Assembly: GCA_029856045.1 (NCBI GenBank)
Contig: JAHQWG010000016.1
Coordinates: 62,001 to 126,000, forward strand
Direction: 5' to 3'
Origin: Promethearchaeia archaeon
Lineage (GTDB): Archaea; Asgardarchaeota; Lokiarchaeia; Sigyniarchaeales; SOKP01
DNA length: 64,000 nt
Shown here: one piece after another, positions 35,911 through 45,363 of the stretch
Layout: each line of letters begins with the position of its first letter
How positions within the stretch are numbered: the first letter of the stretch is position 1
Program-made: the position numbers and the translations under genes
The notes under the pieces: generated by a model
Told to the model about the DNA's origin: nothing
What the model saw: only the letters and a program-made list of their open reading frames with translations
Database searches by the model: none

Positions 35911-36900
35911 TTATTTAATTGTAATTGAAATATCTTCAAAATCATCTGCTTGAAATATATTTATTTTATTGGAAGTTCCTAAGAACATTAATGAAAGGAA
36001 CATCCTAACAAGAGCAAACTTACGGGAAATTGTTTCCTCTTGTTCATTTTTTATTAAATTTAAAAGTTTAAAAAAGGAGATATAATCAGTGTCATTAAGA
36101 TCTTGGGAAGCTTTAATTTTGTTATACCATCCATCGATCAATTCTTCAATCGTTTGGTCTTTTCCTGTAATATGTTTTAATAATTCTTTGGGTAATTTTG
36201 CTTTTGATTTTTTTAATTCTACCATTTGTTTTGCATCTTCTCTTCGTTCACGTGCGCGTCTTAATTTTTCTCGGTTTTGCATTGTTTCTAAAATAGCAGA
36301 TCTCATTGCAGAAAAGAGTTCTTCCCTAGTAGCGACTTTCTTTTTGGGTTGAATCGGTTGAGCAAATGCTTTTGGGATTGAACGTTTAGTTCGTTCCCTT
36401 AATTCCTCTAATTCTTGTTCCTGCTGTACTTTTTGTTCATGTTCAATGACATCCTTTATTTTTGTATGATGAATAGTTGCCGCACCTAAAATTGCCATTC
36501 CAGAAATTCTAAAATTAATAAAATCTTCTTTAAGCATCTTTTCAAAGAATTTATGAATTATCGGTGTGAAGTCTTGATTTAAAAATGTTGAATCCTTTAA
36601 TAATTCCGGATCCAAAAGTGAATTATATGGAGGTTTTTGCCAGAATTTTTTATCAGCTTCAATTTTTTTTTTCATTTCTTCTGTTATTTCTTTTAATAAT
36701 TCACCATCTTCTTCAAATTCTGCGATTAATTCTTCTTTAACTTCAATTTCCTTTTGGATTTCAGGTAATGGTTTTTCAATTGAATTTATTTGATCAATAT
36801 TTGATTTAGAAATATTTGGTGTTTCATCTTTAGGCTTTTTAGGGCATTTATGTTGAGATAGCCTTTTAAAGGTTTTTCCACAATAAGGGCATTTTGGCAT
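35911..36900 (-). CDS. scpA: ScpA-like kleisin with N-terminal zinc finger
   Basis: 329 residues. It starts MPKCPYCGKTFKRLSQHKCPK, a CxxC...HxxxC zinc finger, then a charged linker. A helical kleisin N-terminal part follows (FFEKMLKEDFINFRISGMAILGAATIHHTKIKDV). A long basic coiled helix (~residues 160-240) comes next. The C-terminal winged helix is EETISRKFALVRMFLSLMFLGTSNKINIFQADDFEDISITIK, the part that binds the SMC head. Identity rests on position between smc and scpB plus this C-terminus; the middle is diverged. A GGAG site lies 9 bases before the ATG, which is 22 bp after the smc stop. ScpA closes the SMC ring and recruits ScpB. Confidence 0.78.
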   Translation of the reverse strand: MPKCPYCGKTFKRLSQHKCPKKPKDETPNISKSNIDQINSIEKPLPEIQKEIEVKEELIAEFEEDGELLKEITEEMKKKIEADKKFWQKPPYNSLLDPELLKDSTFLNQDFTPIIHKFFEKMLKEDFINFRISGMAILGAATIHHTKIKDVIEHEQKVQQEQELEELRERTKRSIPKAFAQPIQPKKKVATREELFSAMRSAILETMQNREKLRRARERREDAKQMVELKKSKAKLPKELLKHITGKDQTIEELIDGWYNKIKASQDLNDTDYISFFKLLNLIKNEQEETISRKFALVRMFLSLMFLGTSNKINIFQADDFEDISITIK

Positions 36901-36922
36901 ATTTACGTTCTCCTTATTTTTT

Positions 36923-39900
36923 TTAAGTTTCCTCTAATTCCAATATTTGTTTAGCTTCTTTTTCTAAATCCACACTAAAAACATCTGTAATTCCACCTTG
37001 CATTGAAACACCGTATATTCTATCTGCATTTACAATGTTTTCTTCACGGTGACTAATAACTAAAAATTGAGCTTGTTTAGCGAATTCCTTAATAACCATC
37101 GAAACACGATGAACATTTGGGCCGTCTAAGGCCGCATCGATCTCATCTAAAATATAAAATGGAGCAGGATAAAATTCTTGAACGGCAAAGATGAAAGATA
37201 ATGCAACTAGAGTCTTTTCTCCGCCACTTAAAATTTCAAGTGAACTAATTTTTTTACCTCTTGGGCGAGCTTCTATGTCAATTCCTCCTTCAAAAGGTTT
37301 ATCTGGTCGCTCTAATATCATTTTAGCAGAGCCGCCTGGTGATAATTTTTGAAACACACTTGAAAATTGTCTATTAATCTCATGGTAAGCTTTCATGAAA
37401 TTTCTAGTTTTTTCCAATTCAATTTTATCAATAGAGTCAAGAATCGCTTTTCTTTCTCGTTGGATGGTTTGTCTTCTCATATCTATTTCATCAAATCGCT
37501 CTTTAACATCATCATATTGATCAATCGCTTTAAGATTTACTGGTTCAAGTTTCTTCTTAGCATTTTGCGTTTCTATGATATCATTTTGAAGTCCTTGTTC
37601 TGTAAGTTCTTCAGTTACTGGTGGAAGAGCTCCGTAATCTTTACCTCTTTCATAAAGTGTTTCAATCTGATCAGTCGTTATTATTTTTTTAGATTCAAGA
37701 TTATTTAATTTGGAATGTTCCATCGATAGATCCGCTTTTAATGAGGAAATAACATTTTGCATTTCTTTTTGTTTTTTCCAGGATTCATCTTTTTTAATCA
37801 CTATCTCGTCGATTTCTTTTTGTTTTTCTATTTTATCATTATTTACTTCAGTAAGAGTTTCATTAATTTTTTCTATATCTTTTTCAATCTGTTCAATGAG
37901 CTGATTAGAATTCTCAATTTCTTCTACCAAAATTTTAATTTGTTGTTCTCGTTCTTTATTTTTAGATAATTCGTTTAGATCTTTTTGTTGTTTCTGTAAT
38001 TTTTTGTTCATGTCTTTCAAGTATTTTTGAATTTCCTTCTGTTTATTGAATTCCTCATCTTTATGGTTTTTTAATTCATTAATTGTAATTTGTTCTTCAT
38101 CGATTTTCTTTTGAATTTCTTCTTGAGAAAGAGTTTGTTCCTCAATTTTTTTATTATTAGCATCGATTTTATTATTCGAGTCAACATTTTCAGTTTTTAA
38201 TTCTTCAATAGAATCTATGAGTCGCTGAATATTTTGTAGAGCTCTCAAATTATCAGTTATTAATTCTAGATTTTGATTTTCTACATCAATTTGTTTTTGT
38301 AATTCCGCTGTTTTTCCCCAGAATTTTTCTTTCTCTAATTTTAAATCGTTAATTTTGTTCTGATGTGTTTCTAATTCTTTTTTCCTTGTTTCAATGCTTT
38401 TATTTGTTGCAATAATTTCATTATTTTTTTCTTCAATCTCTATTTCAATAGACTTAATATTTTCCTCAATTTCTGTTATGTTTTCCAATAAATTTTGTAT
38501 GCCTTTGAGATCTTGTAAATTCTCTTGAATATTATCAAGTTCCTTCTGATTATTTTCAACCTTATCTTGAATCTCTTTCTTTATTGTCCAAAACTGTTTT
38601 TTCAGCTCTTTAATATTTTCTTGTTCTTTAATTAATTGTTCTTTCTCTTTGTTTTTCTCATCGATAAATTTATTTTTTTCAGTGGTCTCGTTTTCAAATT
38701 CTATAATTTTATTTTTTATTTCTTCCGATTGAGAAGAGAAATCATCTAATTTTCTTTTATCCTCTGATAATTTTTGATCGAATGATTCCTTTTTTGAATT
38801 AAAAACAGTTAGTTTTTGTTCATGATCATTCAATTCATTTAATTGGGAATTAATACTTTCAGAAATTTCTTCTAATTCTTTATAAAGATCTTGACTTTTT
38901 GATAATGTTAATTTTCTTAAAGCAAGATAAACATTTTCTAATATTTCCATTAAATCTTGGACGAAATCGTCAATATTGGAGGTTGATTCTTGGACAGCAA
39001 CGTCTGTAGATTCTTTTACGGATGTAAGTAATTGAGAAATTGAAGAGTCTGCATTTTCAATATATAAATTCAGAGTTTGAGTGAAAGAATTCAATGACCC
39101 ACGAATATTCTCATCAGATAATTCCTCCTTATTAATTTCTTCAATAATTTTCATCATTTCAACAATATCATAGATATAAGTTTTGAAATCTTCAGCAGAT
39201 GTTGAAATTGCTTCAAAATTTGATTCTTGAATTGCGCCTTTTATTGATTCAACAGAAATATGTATATTTTGGGTTAACATATTTAAAATTTGTAAAATTC
39301 CTGTTAAATTTTCTTTATTTTGATCATAATCTTCCTCAGAAACCCTAATTCGGTCTAAAAGAGTTTCTTTTTCCTTACTCAATTCATTTATTCTTTTGTT
39401 AATATTTTCTTTCTTTTTAGAGAGATTATTAAGATTAGAATTTGTTTCATTCAAATCCTCGGTAAGTGACTTTGTTTCTAAGTTAAGGTTTTTGATTTCT
39501 CGCTCAAAATTTTTTTGATTCTTTTGGAGAATTCTTATTTCAGTTTTAATGTTAGAGATTCTGGTATTATATTCAGTAATTTCAGATTCTGATGTATTTT
39601 TTTTCATTTGAATTAATTCATAATTCTGTTCATTCTTTTTTAAAGTATTTTCTTCTTGTAGAAGTTGTTTCTTTAAATCTGCTATATTCTTAATATAACT
39701 ATCTTTCTTTTTCATTAATTCTATTATTCTTACTTGAACTTCTTTTCCCTCACTTAATCTCTTGAATTCTTCTTCGATTTCAATTTTCTTTTTATTGAGT
39801 GTATTGATTTGGTTTTTATTCATTTTTATCTCTGTATTTAAAGATGAAAAAGATGAATGTAAATCAGAGATGATTTTATTAATATCACTTCTCTGGTTCT

Positions 39901-41353
39901 CGATTTCAGTAATTTGCGATTCCAAATCTTTCTGAACTTTATTTTCATTATTAATATTTTTCTTAATTTCTGCTATTTTTTCTCGAATTTGCTGCTGTTT
40001 TTGTTTAGTTTTATCAACGGCTTTTTCAATGTCTTCTTCTTCCCCCTTTAATTTTTCTAGTTCGGTTTCAAGTTCAACTTTTTTATTCTTATTTCGTTTA
40101 ATATTATTTTTCAATACCCCAATTTCAGCTTTGAGTGAAGAAATATTTTGTTTTATTGTAGAGATTTCACCTTTAAAACCTGCAACAATTTTTGTATGTT
40201 CATTAATATCTCCTTCAATTTCTTTATGCTTTGATTGACTAATTTCAAATGAGTTTCTAGAATTTTCTATTTCTTTTTCAATATTTGATATATCTTTCTG
40301 GACATCTTCAATCATATTATCAAATGTTTGACCCTCTTCCAAAACCTTTAGCTCTTTTTCAAGGTTCTCCTTTTTTATTTTTGATTTTTCAAGGGATTGT
40401 TTTTCTATTTCCATCGTTGTTTTATTAGAACTAAGTTCTGTTTTAATCTTAGTGATTTTTTCAGAGATATCTTCTCGTTCCTTTTCTTTCTCACTTATCG
40501 TTTGTTGAAGATTTTCCATAATAAGAGCTTCTTGTTTATAAATATCCTCTTGTCTATCAATTTTTCCTTTAAATTCTTCAATGATTTCTTGGGTCTTTTC
40601 CATATATTTTTCTAATTGTTCCTCTTCCGCTTGTAATTGGGATATTTTTAGAGCAATCAATTGCGAATTATAATAGTTAATTTTTTCATCTAATTCCTTC
40701 CATTTTAACGCATCATTTTTTTCTTTCTCAACTTTTTTCAGTTGAGAAGATACTTCTGAGAAAATTGCTTCAAATTTTCCTAAATCACGTTCTGCTTTAT
40801 CTAATTTTTTAAGAGTAGCATCTCTCATTTCATCATATTTTTCTAAACCTATAAGCGTTTCAATGAATGCGCGTCTATCAACAGAATTCATATGAGTTAA
40901 TTCCACTATTTTTCCTTGTAAAACAAATTGATTTGAGCCATCGGGGTCAATATTTGCTTGTGCTAAAGCATTTAATAATGCTGAGCGGGTTGCATTCTTT
41001 CCATTAATTAAATATTTACTTCCTGTTGTTTTTCTTACTTCTCTTGCTATTTCAAATGTATCTCCACCACCAGGAAATATTCCCTCTGAATTATCAAATG
41101 TAATTGCTACCCTTGAAGTTGAGGCAGGCTTTTCTTTTTGGGTTCCAGCAAAAATTAAATCCTTTAATGATTCAGCTCTCATAGTTTTTTTCGATAAACG
41201 CCCAAGACAAAAACATAATGCATCAATAACATTCGATTTTCCTGCCCCATTAGGTCCTACAATACAAGTAAAACCAGGAGAGAGCTTAATCGAAACCGTT
41301 CTATCTCCAAAGGATTTAAAACCAGTCATACTGATTTTCTTTATAATAGTCAT
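36923..41353 (-). CDS. smc: SMC chromosome-organising ATPase, extra long, without recognisable canonical hinge
   Basis: 1476 residues, against ~1170-1200 for typical prokaryotic SMC. The N-terminal head has Walker A CIVGPNGAGKSNVIDALCF (~residue 33), the SLKDLIFAG block and the Q-loop region QFVLQGKIVELTHM. The C-terminal head has the signature LEILSGGEKTLVALSFIF (~1372) and Walker B FYILDEIDAALDGP (~1395). Very long coiled coils (~170-690 and ~830-1290) join them. The centre (~695-830) should hold the glycine-rich hinge but instead reads as a Ser/Asp/Glu-rich helical region (SVESIKGAIQESNFEAISTS..., YIENADSSISQLLTSVKEST...). With ScpA and ScpB it should form a condensin-like complex. There is also no CxxC zinc hook, so it is not Rad50. 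Confidence 0.92.
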   Translation of the reverse strand: MTIIKKISMTGFKSFGDRTVSIKLSPGFTCIVGPNGAGKSNVIDALCFCLGRLSKKTMRAESLKDLIFAGTQKEKPASTSRVAITFDNSEGIFPGGGDTFEIAREVRKTTGSKYLINGKNATRSALLNALAQANIDPDGSNQFVLQGKIVELTHMNSVDRRAFIETLIGLEKYDEMRDATLKKLDKAERDLGKFEAIFSEVSSQLKKVEKEKNDALKWKELDEKINYYNSQLIALKISQLQAEEEQLEKYMEKTQEIIEEFKGKIDRQEDIYKQEALIMENLQQTISEKEKEREDISEKITKIKTELSSNKTTMEIEKQSLEKSKIKKENLEKELKVLEEGQTFDNMIEDVQKDISNIEKEIENSRNSFEISQSKHKEIEGDINEHTKIVAGFKGEISTIKQNISSLKAEIGVLKNNIKRNKNKKVELETELEKLKGEEEDIEKAVDKTKQKQQQIREKIAEIKKNINNENKVQKDLESQITEIENQRSDINKIISDLHSSFSSLNTEIKMNKNQINTLNKKKIEIEEEFKRLSEGKEVQVRIIELMKKKDSYIKNIADLKKQLLQEENTLKKNEQNYELIQMKKNTSESEITEYNTRISNIKTEIRILQKNQKNFEREIKNLNLETKSLTEDLNETNSNLNNLSKKKENINKRINELSKEKETLLDRIRVSEEDYDQNKENLTGILQILNMLTQNIHISVESIKGAIQESNFEAISTSAEDFKTYIYDIVEMMKIIEEINKEELSDENIRGSLNSFTQTLNLYIENADSSISQLLTSVKESTDVAVQESTSNIDDFVQDLMEILENVYLALRKLTLSKSQDLYKELEEISESINSQLNELNDHEQKLTVFNSKKESFDQKLSEDKRKLDDFSSQSEEIKNKIIEFENETTEKNKFIDEKNKEKEQLIKEQENIKELKKQFWTIKKEIQDKVENNQKELDNIQENLQDLKGIQNLLENITEIEENIKSIEIEIEEKNNEIIATNKSIETRKKELETHQNKINDLKLEKEKFWGKTAELQKQIDVENQNLELITDNLRALQNIQRLIDSIEELKTENVDSNNKIDANNKKIEEQTLSQEEIQKKIDEEQITINELKNHKDEEFNKQKEIQKYLKDMNKKLQKQQKDLNELSKNKEREQQIKILVEEIENSNQLIEQIEKDIEKINETLTEVNNDKIEKQKEIDEIVIKKDESWKKQKEMQNVISSLKADLSMEHSKLNNLESKKIITTDQIETLYERGKDYGALPPVTEELTEQGLQNDIIETQNAKKKLEPVNLKAIDQYDDVKERFDEIDMRRQTIQRERKAILDSIDKIELEKTRNFMKAYHEINRQFSSVFQKLSPGGSAKMILERPDKPFEGGIDIEARPRGKKISSLEILSGGEKTLVALSFIFAVQEFYPAPFYILDEIDAALDGPNVHRVSMVIKEFAKQAQFLVISHREENIVNADRIYGVSMQGGITDVFSVDLEKEAKQILELEET

Positions 41354-41472
41354 AAGATGAAAAACCTTTTGATCTAATATCTTACTTTAATTTAAATAAT
41401 CACATTTATTTATAATTATTTTTAATTTCTTATAATTTATTTATTGGAATTTATAACGTAGAATTTTAATTG

Positions 41473-41898
41473 TTATAAAATTTTTTCACATTCAATATTA
41501 ATTTCACGCATTACTTTTGCAAAAGTAGTCCATAACTGTTGAGAAAATTGACTTACTAATATGGTATCTGTTCGTTTTGAATCTAAACATTTTAATTCTT
41601 CTTTATGAGATTTAATTTTTGTTTTCCAAATTTCCGAAAAGATTTCCTGTAGATTTATCTTTACTTTTTTTGCAATTTGTTCATATGTTTCATCGATATC
41701 TGCCTCCTTTTGCAATTTTTGAAGTTGTTCATATCTTCTTTTTTCTTTTGCATGCGTTAAATCTTTGCAATCAATAATAATTTGAAATGGATTTTTTTTT
41801 CCATATTGGCAGCCTCTAATATCACATTCATTACATATATCTTCGAATGAGATTGTAAATTGAGAAAGACCAGTTATAGAATATTTTAGAGTTGCCAT
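41473..41898 (-). CDS. Unknown protein with Cys cluster, upstream of smc
   Basis: 141 residues, no family recognised. The N-terminal half is beta-like with a cysteine group CNECDIRGCQYG near residue 25 and a further C-K-D, suggestive of a small metal site. The C-terminal half is helical and charged (THAKEKRRYEQLQKLQKEADIDETYEQIAKKVK...). It precedes smc by ~120 bp on the same strand, so it may be part of the smc-scpA-scpB transcription unit, though the gap could also hold the smc promoter. Confidence 0.6.
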   Translation of the reverse strand: MATLKYSITGLSQFTISFEDICNECDIRGCQYGKKNPFQIIIDCKDLTHAKEKRRYEQLQKLQKEADIDETYEQIAKKVKINLQEIFSEIWKTKIKSHKEELKCLDSKRTDTILVSQFSQQLWTTFAKVMREINIECEKIL

Positions 41899-42007
41899 TA
41901 TCTTTTTTTTTTTTTCTCTTTAATAAATTAAGTGTTTATATAATATTTTAACTTTAATTAATGATTAAATCAATAAGGTTAAGAAATAATTTGATTAGTT
42001 GTGATAG

Positions 42008-42102
42008 TGCGCCCGGGGGGATTTGGACCCCCGACTTCACGGTTATATCGGCAGTAATTTTTACTTCAGCCGTGCGCTCTAACCAAGCTAAGCCACGGGC
42101 GC
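42008..42102 (-). tRNA. tRNA-Phe (anticodon GAA) with a 20-nt intron
   Basis: Minus-strand cloverleaf: acceptor GCGCCCG/CGGGCGC, D-stem GCTT/GAGC, anticodon stem CACGG/CCGTG with anticodon GAA at 42067-42065, T-stem GGGGG/CCCCC, discriminator A. A 20-base intron at 42044-42063 lies between positions 37 and 38, the canonical archaeal site, and is spliced by the tRNA endonuclease. The mature tRNA is 75 nt. The T-loop reads TCCAAAT: position 55 is C where almost all tRNAs have U (pseudouridine). Confidence 0.88.
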
Positions 42103-42536
42103 AAAATCTCAAGAACTATATTTATAATTTTAATAATCTTGGATTTAAATAAAAAATTTACTTTTTTAATATATCATAAGAAAACTTTTGTCCAGTCTCT
42201 AATTCAAATTCATATATAAAAACGGTTTAAAACTTATAAGAAAGTTAGATATTATTCGGTGAATTTCTTACTAGCCGGAGATTCTTGAGTAGAAATTCTT
42301 AATAATGTTATTGATAACTTATTGCAAAGAGAAGAGCCTTTAACTATTGCTCTAAAGACGATTCAGTTACATGAAATTAAGAAAAATATAAACTTTTTCC
42401 TCGAAGTATGCAATCTTGTGATGGATGATGAGAATAAAGAGATACTGAATTTATAGTATTTCATTTTTTTATTTAAATTTGGTCGGTTATTATAAGTTAT
42501 TATAAAAACATTAGTTTAGAAGGTCTTTATTCGAAC
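42103..42536. other. Intergenic stretch between tRNA-Phe and the AK6-like gene
   Basis: 434 bases. Between about 42285 and 42456 one plus-strand frame without a normal start reads EILNNVIDNLLQREEP..., then LHEIKKNINFFLEVCNLVMDD to a TAG; it could be a gene remnant but matches nothing I know. ATTTAAATTTGG near 42472 may be the promoter of the next gene. Otherwise nothing is supported. Confidence 0.3.
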
Positions 42537-43217
42537 ATGCCGATAAGCCTAAGCATATTATTGACGGCAACTAAAGGAATCTTCCTTTTTCTCTGCTCAT
42601 TTTTCAAAAGAGGTGATATTAATAAAGTTTGTATTATTTCTGGAACACCCGGGACGGGGAAAACTTTTTTGACAAAAATAATTAGTCAAAAAATTAACAC
42701 ATTTTGTGTTTTTTTAAATGAATTAATTATTAATGAAAAACACACATTGAATTATGATAATGCAAGAGAAACATGGGTAGTAAATGAAAAAACATTGATT
42801 CCGCGATTAAAAGAAATCATAAAACGAGAGAAAAGAAGTAAAAATTATGAATTAATTATCATTGAAGGTCATTTATCCGATTTAGTTCCTAATAAATTAA
42901 TTGATTATGGAATTGTTCTTAGATGCCATCCAGACGTATTAAAGAGGAGATTGGAAAAAAGAAATTATAAAGAGGGAAAAATAAAGGAAAATGTACAAGC
43001 TGAAATTTTAGGAGATTGTGTTTCCTTCCTCTTAGAGAAAAAGAGAATAAAATCAATTTTGGAAATTGATACAACAAATGAAAATTTTGAAGAAATTGCT
43101 AAAAATGTGGTTTCAATAATTAGAAATGATAAAAGTTTTAAAAAATATGCATTAGGAAAGATAGACTGGCTAGAAGAGTTATTTTCAAATAATCGCCTAG
43201 GTGAATTTTTTGAATAA
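42537..43217 (+). CDS. AK6/Fap7-like adenylate kinase family NTPase
   Basis: 226 residues from the ATG. Walker A is CIISGTPGTGKTFL (~residues 34-47). The family signature is VLRCHPDVLKRRLEKRNYKEGKIKENVQAEILGDC (~125-160), diagnostic for AK6/Fap7, which in archaea and eukaryotes acts in small-subunit ribosome maturation (binds RPS14/uS11) and has adenylate kinase activity. The first ~30 residues (MPISLSILLTATKGIFLFLCSFF) are hydrophobic and not part of the usual protein, which starts just before the P-loop; a non-ATG start near the GAGGTGAT site at ~42611 is possible. It heads a plus-strand RNA-related cluster with tgtA, DUF371 and trm5. Confidence 0.75.
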   Translation: MPISLSILLTATKGIFLFLCSFFKRGDINKVCIISGTPGTGKTFLTKIISQKINTFCVFLNELIINEKHTLNYDNARETWVVNEKTLIPRLKEIIKREKRSKNYELIIIEGHLSDLVPNKLIDYGIVLRCHPDVLKRRLEKRNYKEGKIKENVQAEILGDCVSFLLEKKRIKSILEIDTTNENFEEIAKNVVSIIRNDKSFKKYALGKIDWLEELFSNNRLGEFFE

Positions 43218-43271
43218 AAATAATATTTGTAGAGTCTATATTTATATGAAAAGAAGAAAAATTCTAGAACA

Positions 43272-44912
43272 ATGAATTTTGAAATTATCGAGACGGACGG
43301 ACTCGGAAGAATCGGAAAAATTGAAGTGAACGGTAAAAAATTAATAACTCCCAATTTATTTGCTGTAGTTAAACCTTCAGGGAATTTAATTACCCCGTAT
43401 GAGCTTAAAAGATTAGGGGTTGATTGTATATTTACAAATGCATATATATTATATCAAAATGAAATTTTAAAAGAGAGAGCATTAAGGAATGGCATTCATA
43501 AATTATTAGAGTATGATGGCATTATTGCAACAGATTCCGGAGCTTTTCAGCAATATATGTATAATGACAAAATAGATATTAATCCAGAGGAAATTGAGCT
43601 TTTCCAAGAGGATATTGGTTCAGATTTTCCTGTGATTTTAGATATCCCAGTGCAACCCAATGATTCTTACGAAGTTGCAAAAAGTAAAGTATTAAAAACC
43701 ATTGAAAGGGCAAAAGAAAACATAAAAAGAAGGAAGCAAACTAAATCTGAATGGATGGGACCAATTCATGGAGCAAAATATAAAGATTTGCTCCAAATGA
43801 GTGCTAAAGAAATGAGTAAATTAGATTTTAGTATAAATGCTATAGGAGGGTTGGTTAAATTATTTGTAAATTATCGTTTTGATTTAGCAGTTGATATTTT
43901 ATTAACTGTTAAGAAAAATGTTATTCCAAATAGACCATTACATATGTTTGGTTTAGGACTCCCTCAATTTTTTTCTTTAGCTGTTGCTTGTGGGTGTGAT
44001 TTTATGGATTCAGCAGCTTTTATGTTATATGCTAAAGACGAGCGATATTTTACCTTATCCACCGGGACTAAGAAATTAGATCAATTAAAAGAATTTCCTT
44101 GTACATGTCCAGTTTGTTTTAATTTTAGTCCCAAAGAACTGATGACGTTCAATAAAAAATTAAGAACAGAATTATTAGCAAAACACAATTTACATGTTTC
44201 TTATTCAGAATTAAAGACAATTAGACAAGCTATTAGGGAGGGGAAATTGTGGGAATTAGTAGAAATAAGAACTCGTTCCCATCCAAATTTAATTAGAGGT
44301 TTAAATGTATTAAAAAAATATTCTGGTTTTATTGAAAAATATGAAAAAAGATATAAAAAAGGAGGTTTATTTTACATTTCTTCAGAAACACTTAATCGTC
44401 CAATAATTACGCGGCAATTAAAGTATTTAAAAAACACCTATATTGTTCCTGAATCAGTTAAATATGTTCTAATATTACCAGAATTAGATGTTAATAGAGA
44501 GAGTTCTCCAATCATAAAAAAATGGCTAAATTTTATAGAGAATTTTAAGGAGATAAATAGAAAATTGATCCATGTGATTTTTATGACAACCCTCTTTGGA
44601 ATAGTACCTTTAGAATTAAGTGATTCTTATCCATTTGGTCAGAATGAAACAATTACATTTCCAGATCAATTTAATGAGCTATATAAAAAATCTATAAGGA
44701 ATTCGGTAGATTTTTTCGAAAATTATGCCAAATTATATCAAAAATGCGGAATTTTAGTTCCAAAAACCTATTATAATCAATTTAATGAAAAAAAAGAATT
44801 TATTTCCCATCCAATAAAAGACTTAAAGGCTTATTTAGAGAAAAACTTTCAAAACACTCTGATTGAAAGCGATTCATTAGAAGAAATTTTAAATTTTTTT
44901 ATTGAAAATTAA
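43272..44912 (+). CDS. tgtA: Archaeosine tRNA-guanine transglycosylase
   Basis: 546 residues. The catalytic TIM barrel shows ATDSGAFQQYMY (~residue 87), DIPVQPNDSYEVAKSKV (with the second active-site Asp), WMGPIHGAKYKDLLQ, AIGGLVKLFVNYRF and PLHMFGLGLPQFFSLAVACGCDFMDSAAF, followed by the zinc motif CTCPVCFNF (~278). The C-terminal ~200 residues correspond to the archaeal C1 domain region (the PUA domain is not clearly seen at the end). It exchanges guanine-15 of tRNA for preQ0, the first step of archaeosine synthesis. It lies between the AK6-like gene and DUF371, all plus strand. The full catalytic set is present. Confidence 0.92.
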   Translation: MNFEIIETDGLGRIGKIEVNGKKLITPNLFAVVKPSGNLITPYELKRLGVDCIFTNAYILYQNEILKERALRNGIHKLLEYDGIIATDSGAFQQYMYNDKIDINPEEIELFQEDIGSDFPVILDIPVQPNDSYEVAKSKVLKTIERAKENIKRRKQTKSEWMGPIHGAKYKDLLQMSAKEMSKLDFSINAIGGLVKLFVNYRFDLAVDILLTVKKNVIPNRPLHMFGLGLPQFFSLAVACGCDFMDSAAFMLYAKDERYFTLSTGTKKLDQLKEFPCTCPVCFNFSPKELMTFNKKLRTELLAKHNLHVSYSELKTIRQAIREGKLWELVEIRTRSHPNLIRGLNVLKKYSGFIEKYEKRYKKGGLFYISSETLNRPIITRQLKYLKNTYIVPESVKYVLILPELDVNRESSPIIKKWLNFIENFKEINRKLIHVIFMTTLFGIVPLELSDSYPFGQNETITFPDQFNELYKKSIRNSVDFFENYAKLYQKCGILVPKTYYNQFNEKKEFISHPIKDLKAYLEKNFQNTLIESDSLEEILNFFIEN

Positions 44913-44937
44913 TTTTTAATAAAATTTGTGAATAAAG

Positions 44938-45363
44938 ATGGATTCTTTGGAAGTTCTTAAAGCGTTCGGTCATGCAAACATTCTAGGAACACATAAAACT
45001 ACTATTGAGATTACAAAAGAGAAAGATTTAACTTTAAAAGGAGATTGTATAATAGGAATTAAAGCAGATAAAGCATGTTCTGATTTAAATATAAAACTAA
45101 AACAAGAAATTAGGAGAGAAAATAAATTTAAAGTGGTTATAAAATTAAATAATATAAGTGAAACTTTTTATGGATGGGGTCATAAAGGTTTAAAATTAAG
45201 GAGTTCTAGAGATATCGTTTTTAGAAAGAGTAATTTTATTTGTAACCGAACAATTTTAATTAATTGCACCAAATCAAGTCAAGATTTAAATCGCACATTG
45301 ATTGAAAAATTAAAGAATGAAAATCAACTAATTGAATTGACTATTGGATTATCAGATGAATGA
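44938..45363 (+). CDS. DUF371 family protein
   Basis: 141 residues with the archaeal DUF371 signature AFGHANILGTHKTTIEITKEKDLTLKGDCIIGIKADKACSDL at the N-terminus and FYGWGHKGLKLRSSRDIVFRKSNFICNRTI further on. The family is widespread in archaea with no known role. It starts 25 bp after tgtA and its last codons overlap the start of trm5, so it is translationally coupled to tRNA-modification genes. A role in RNA modification is a guess from context only. Confidence 0.85.
   Translation: MDSLEVLKAFGHANILGTHKTTIEITKEKDLTLKGDCIIGIKADKACSDLNIKLKQEIRRENKFKVVIKLNNISETFYGWGHKGLKLRSSRDIVFRKSNFICNRTILINCTKSSQDLNRTLIEKLKNENQLIELTIGLSDE

Noticed and set aside
36923-41353. Rad50 or MukB instead of SMC
   Set aside because: No CxxC zinc hook, head motifs are SMC-type and the gene is followed by scpA and scpB.
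42285-42456. A gene in the gap after tRNA-Phe
   Set aside because: The frame has no normal start, begins after a stop and matches no family I know; kept only as a note.
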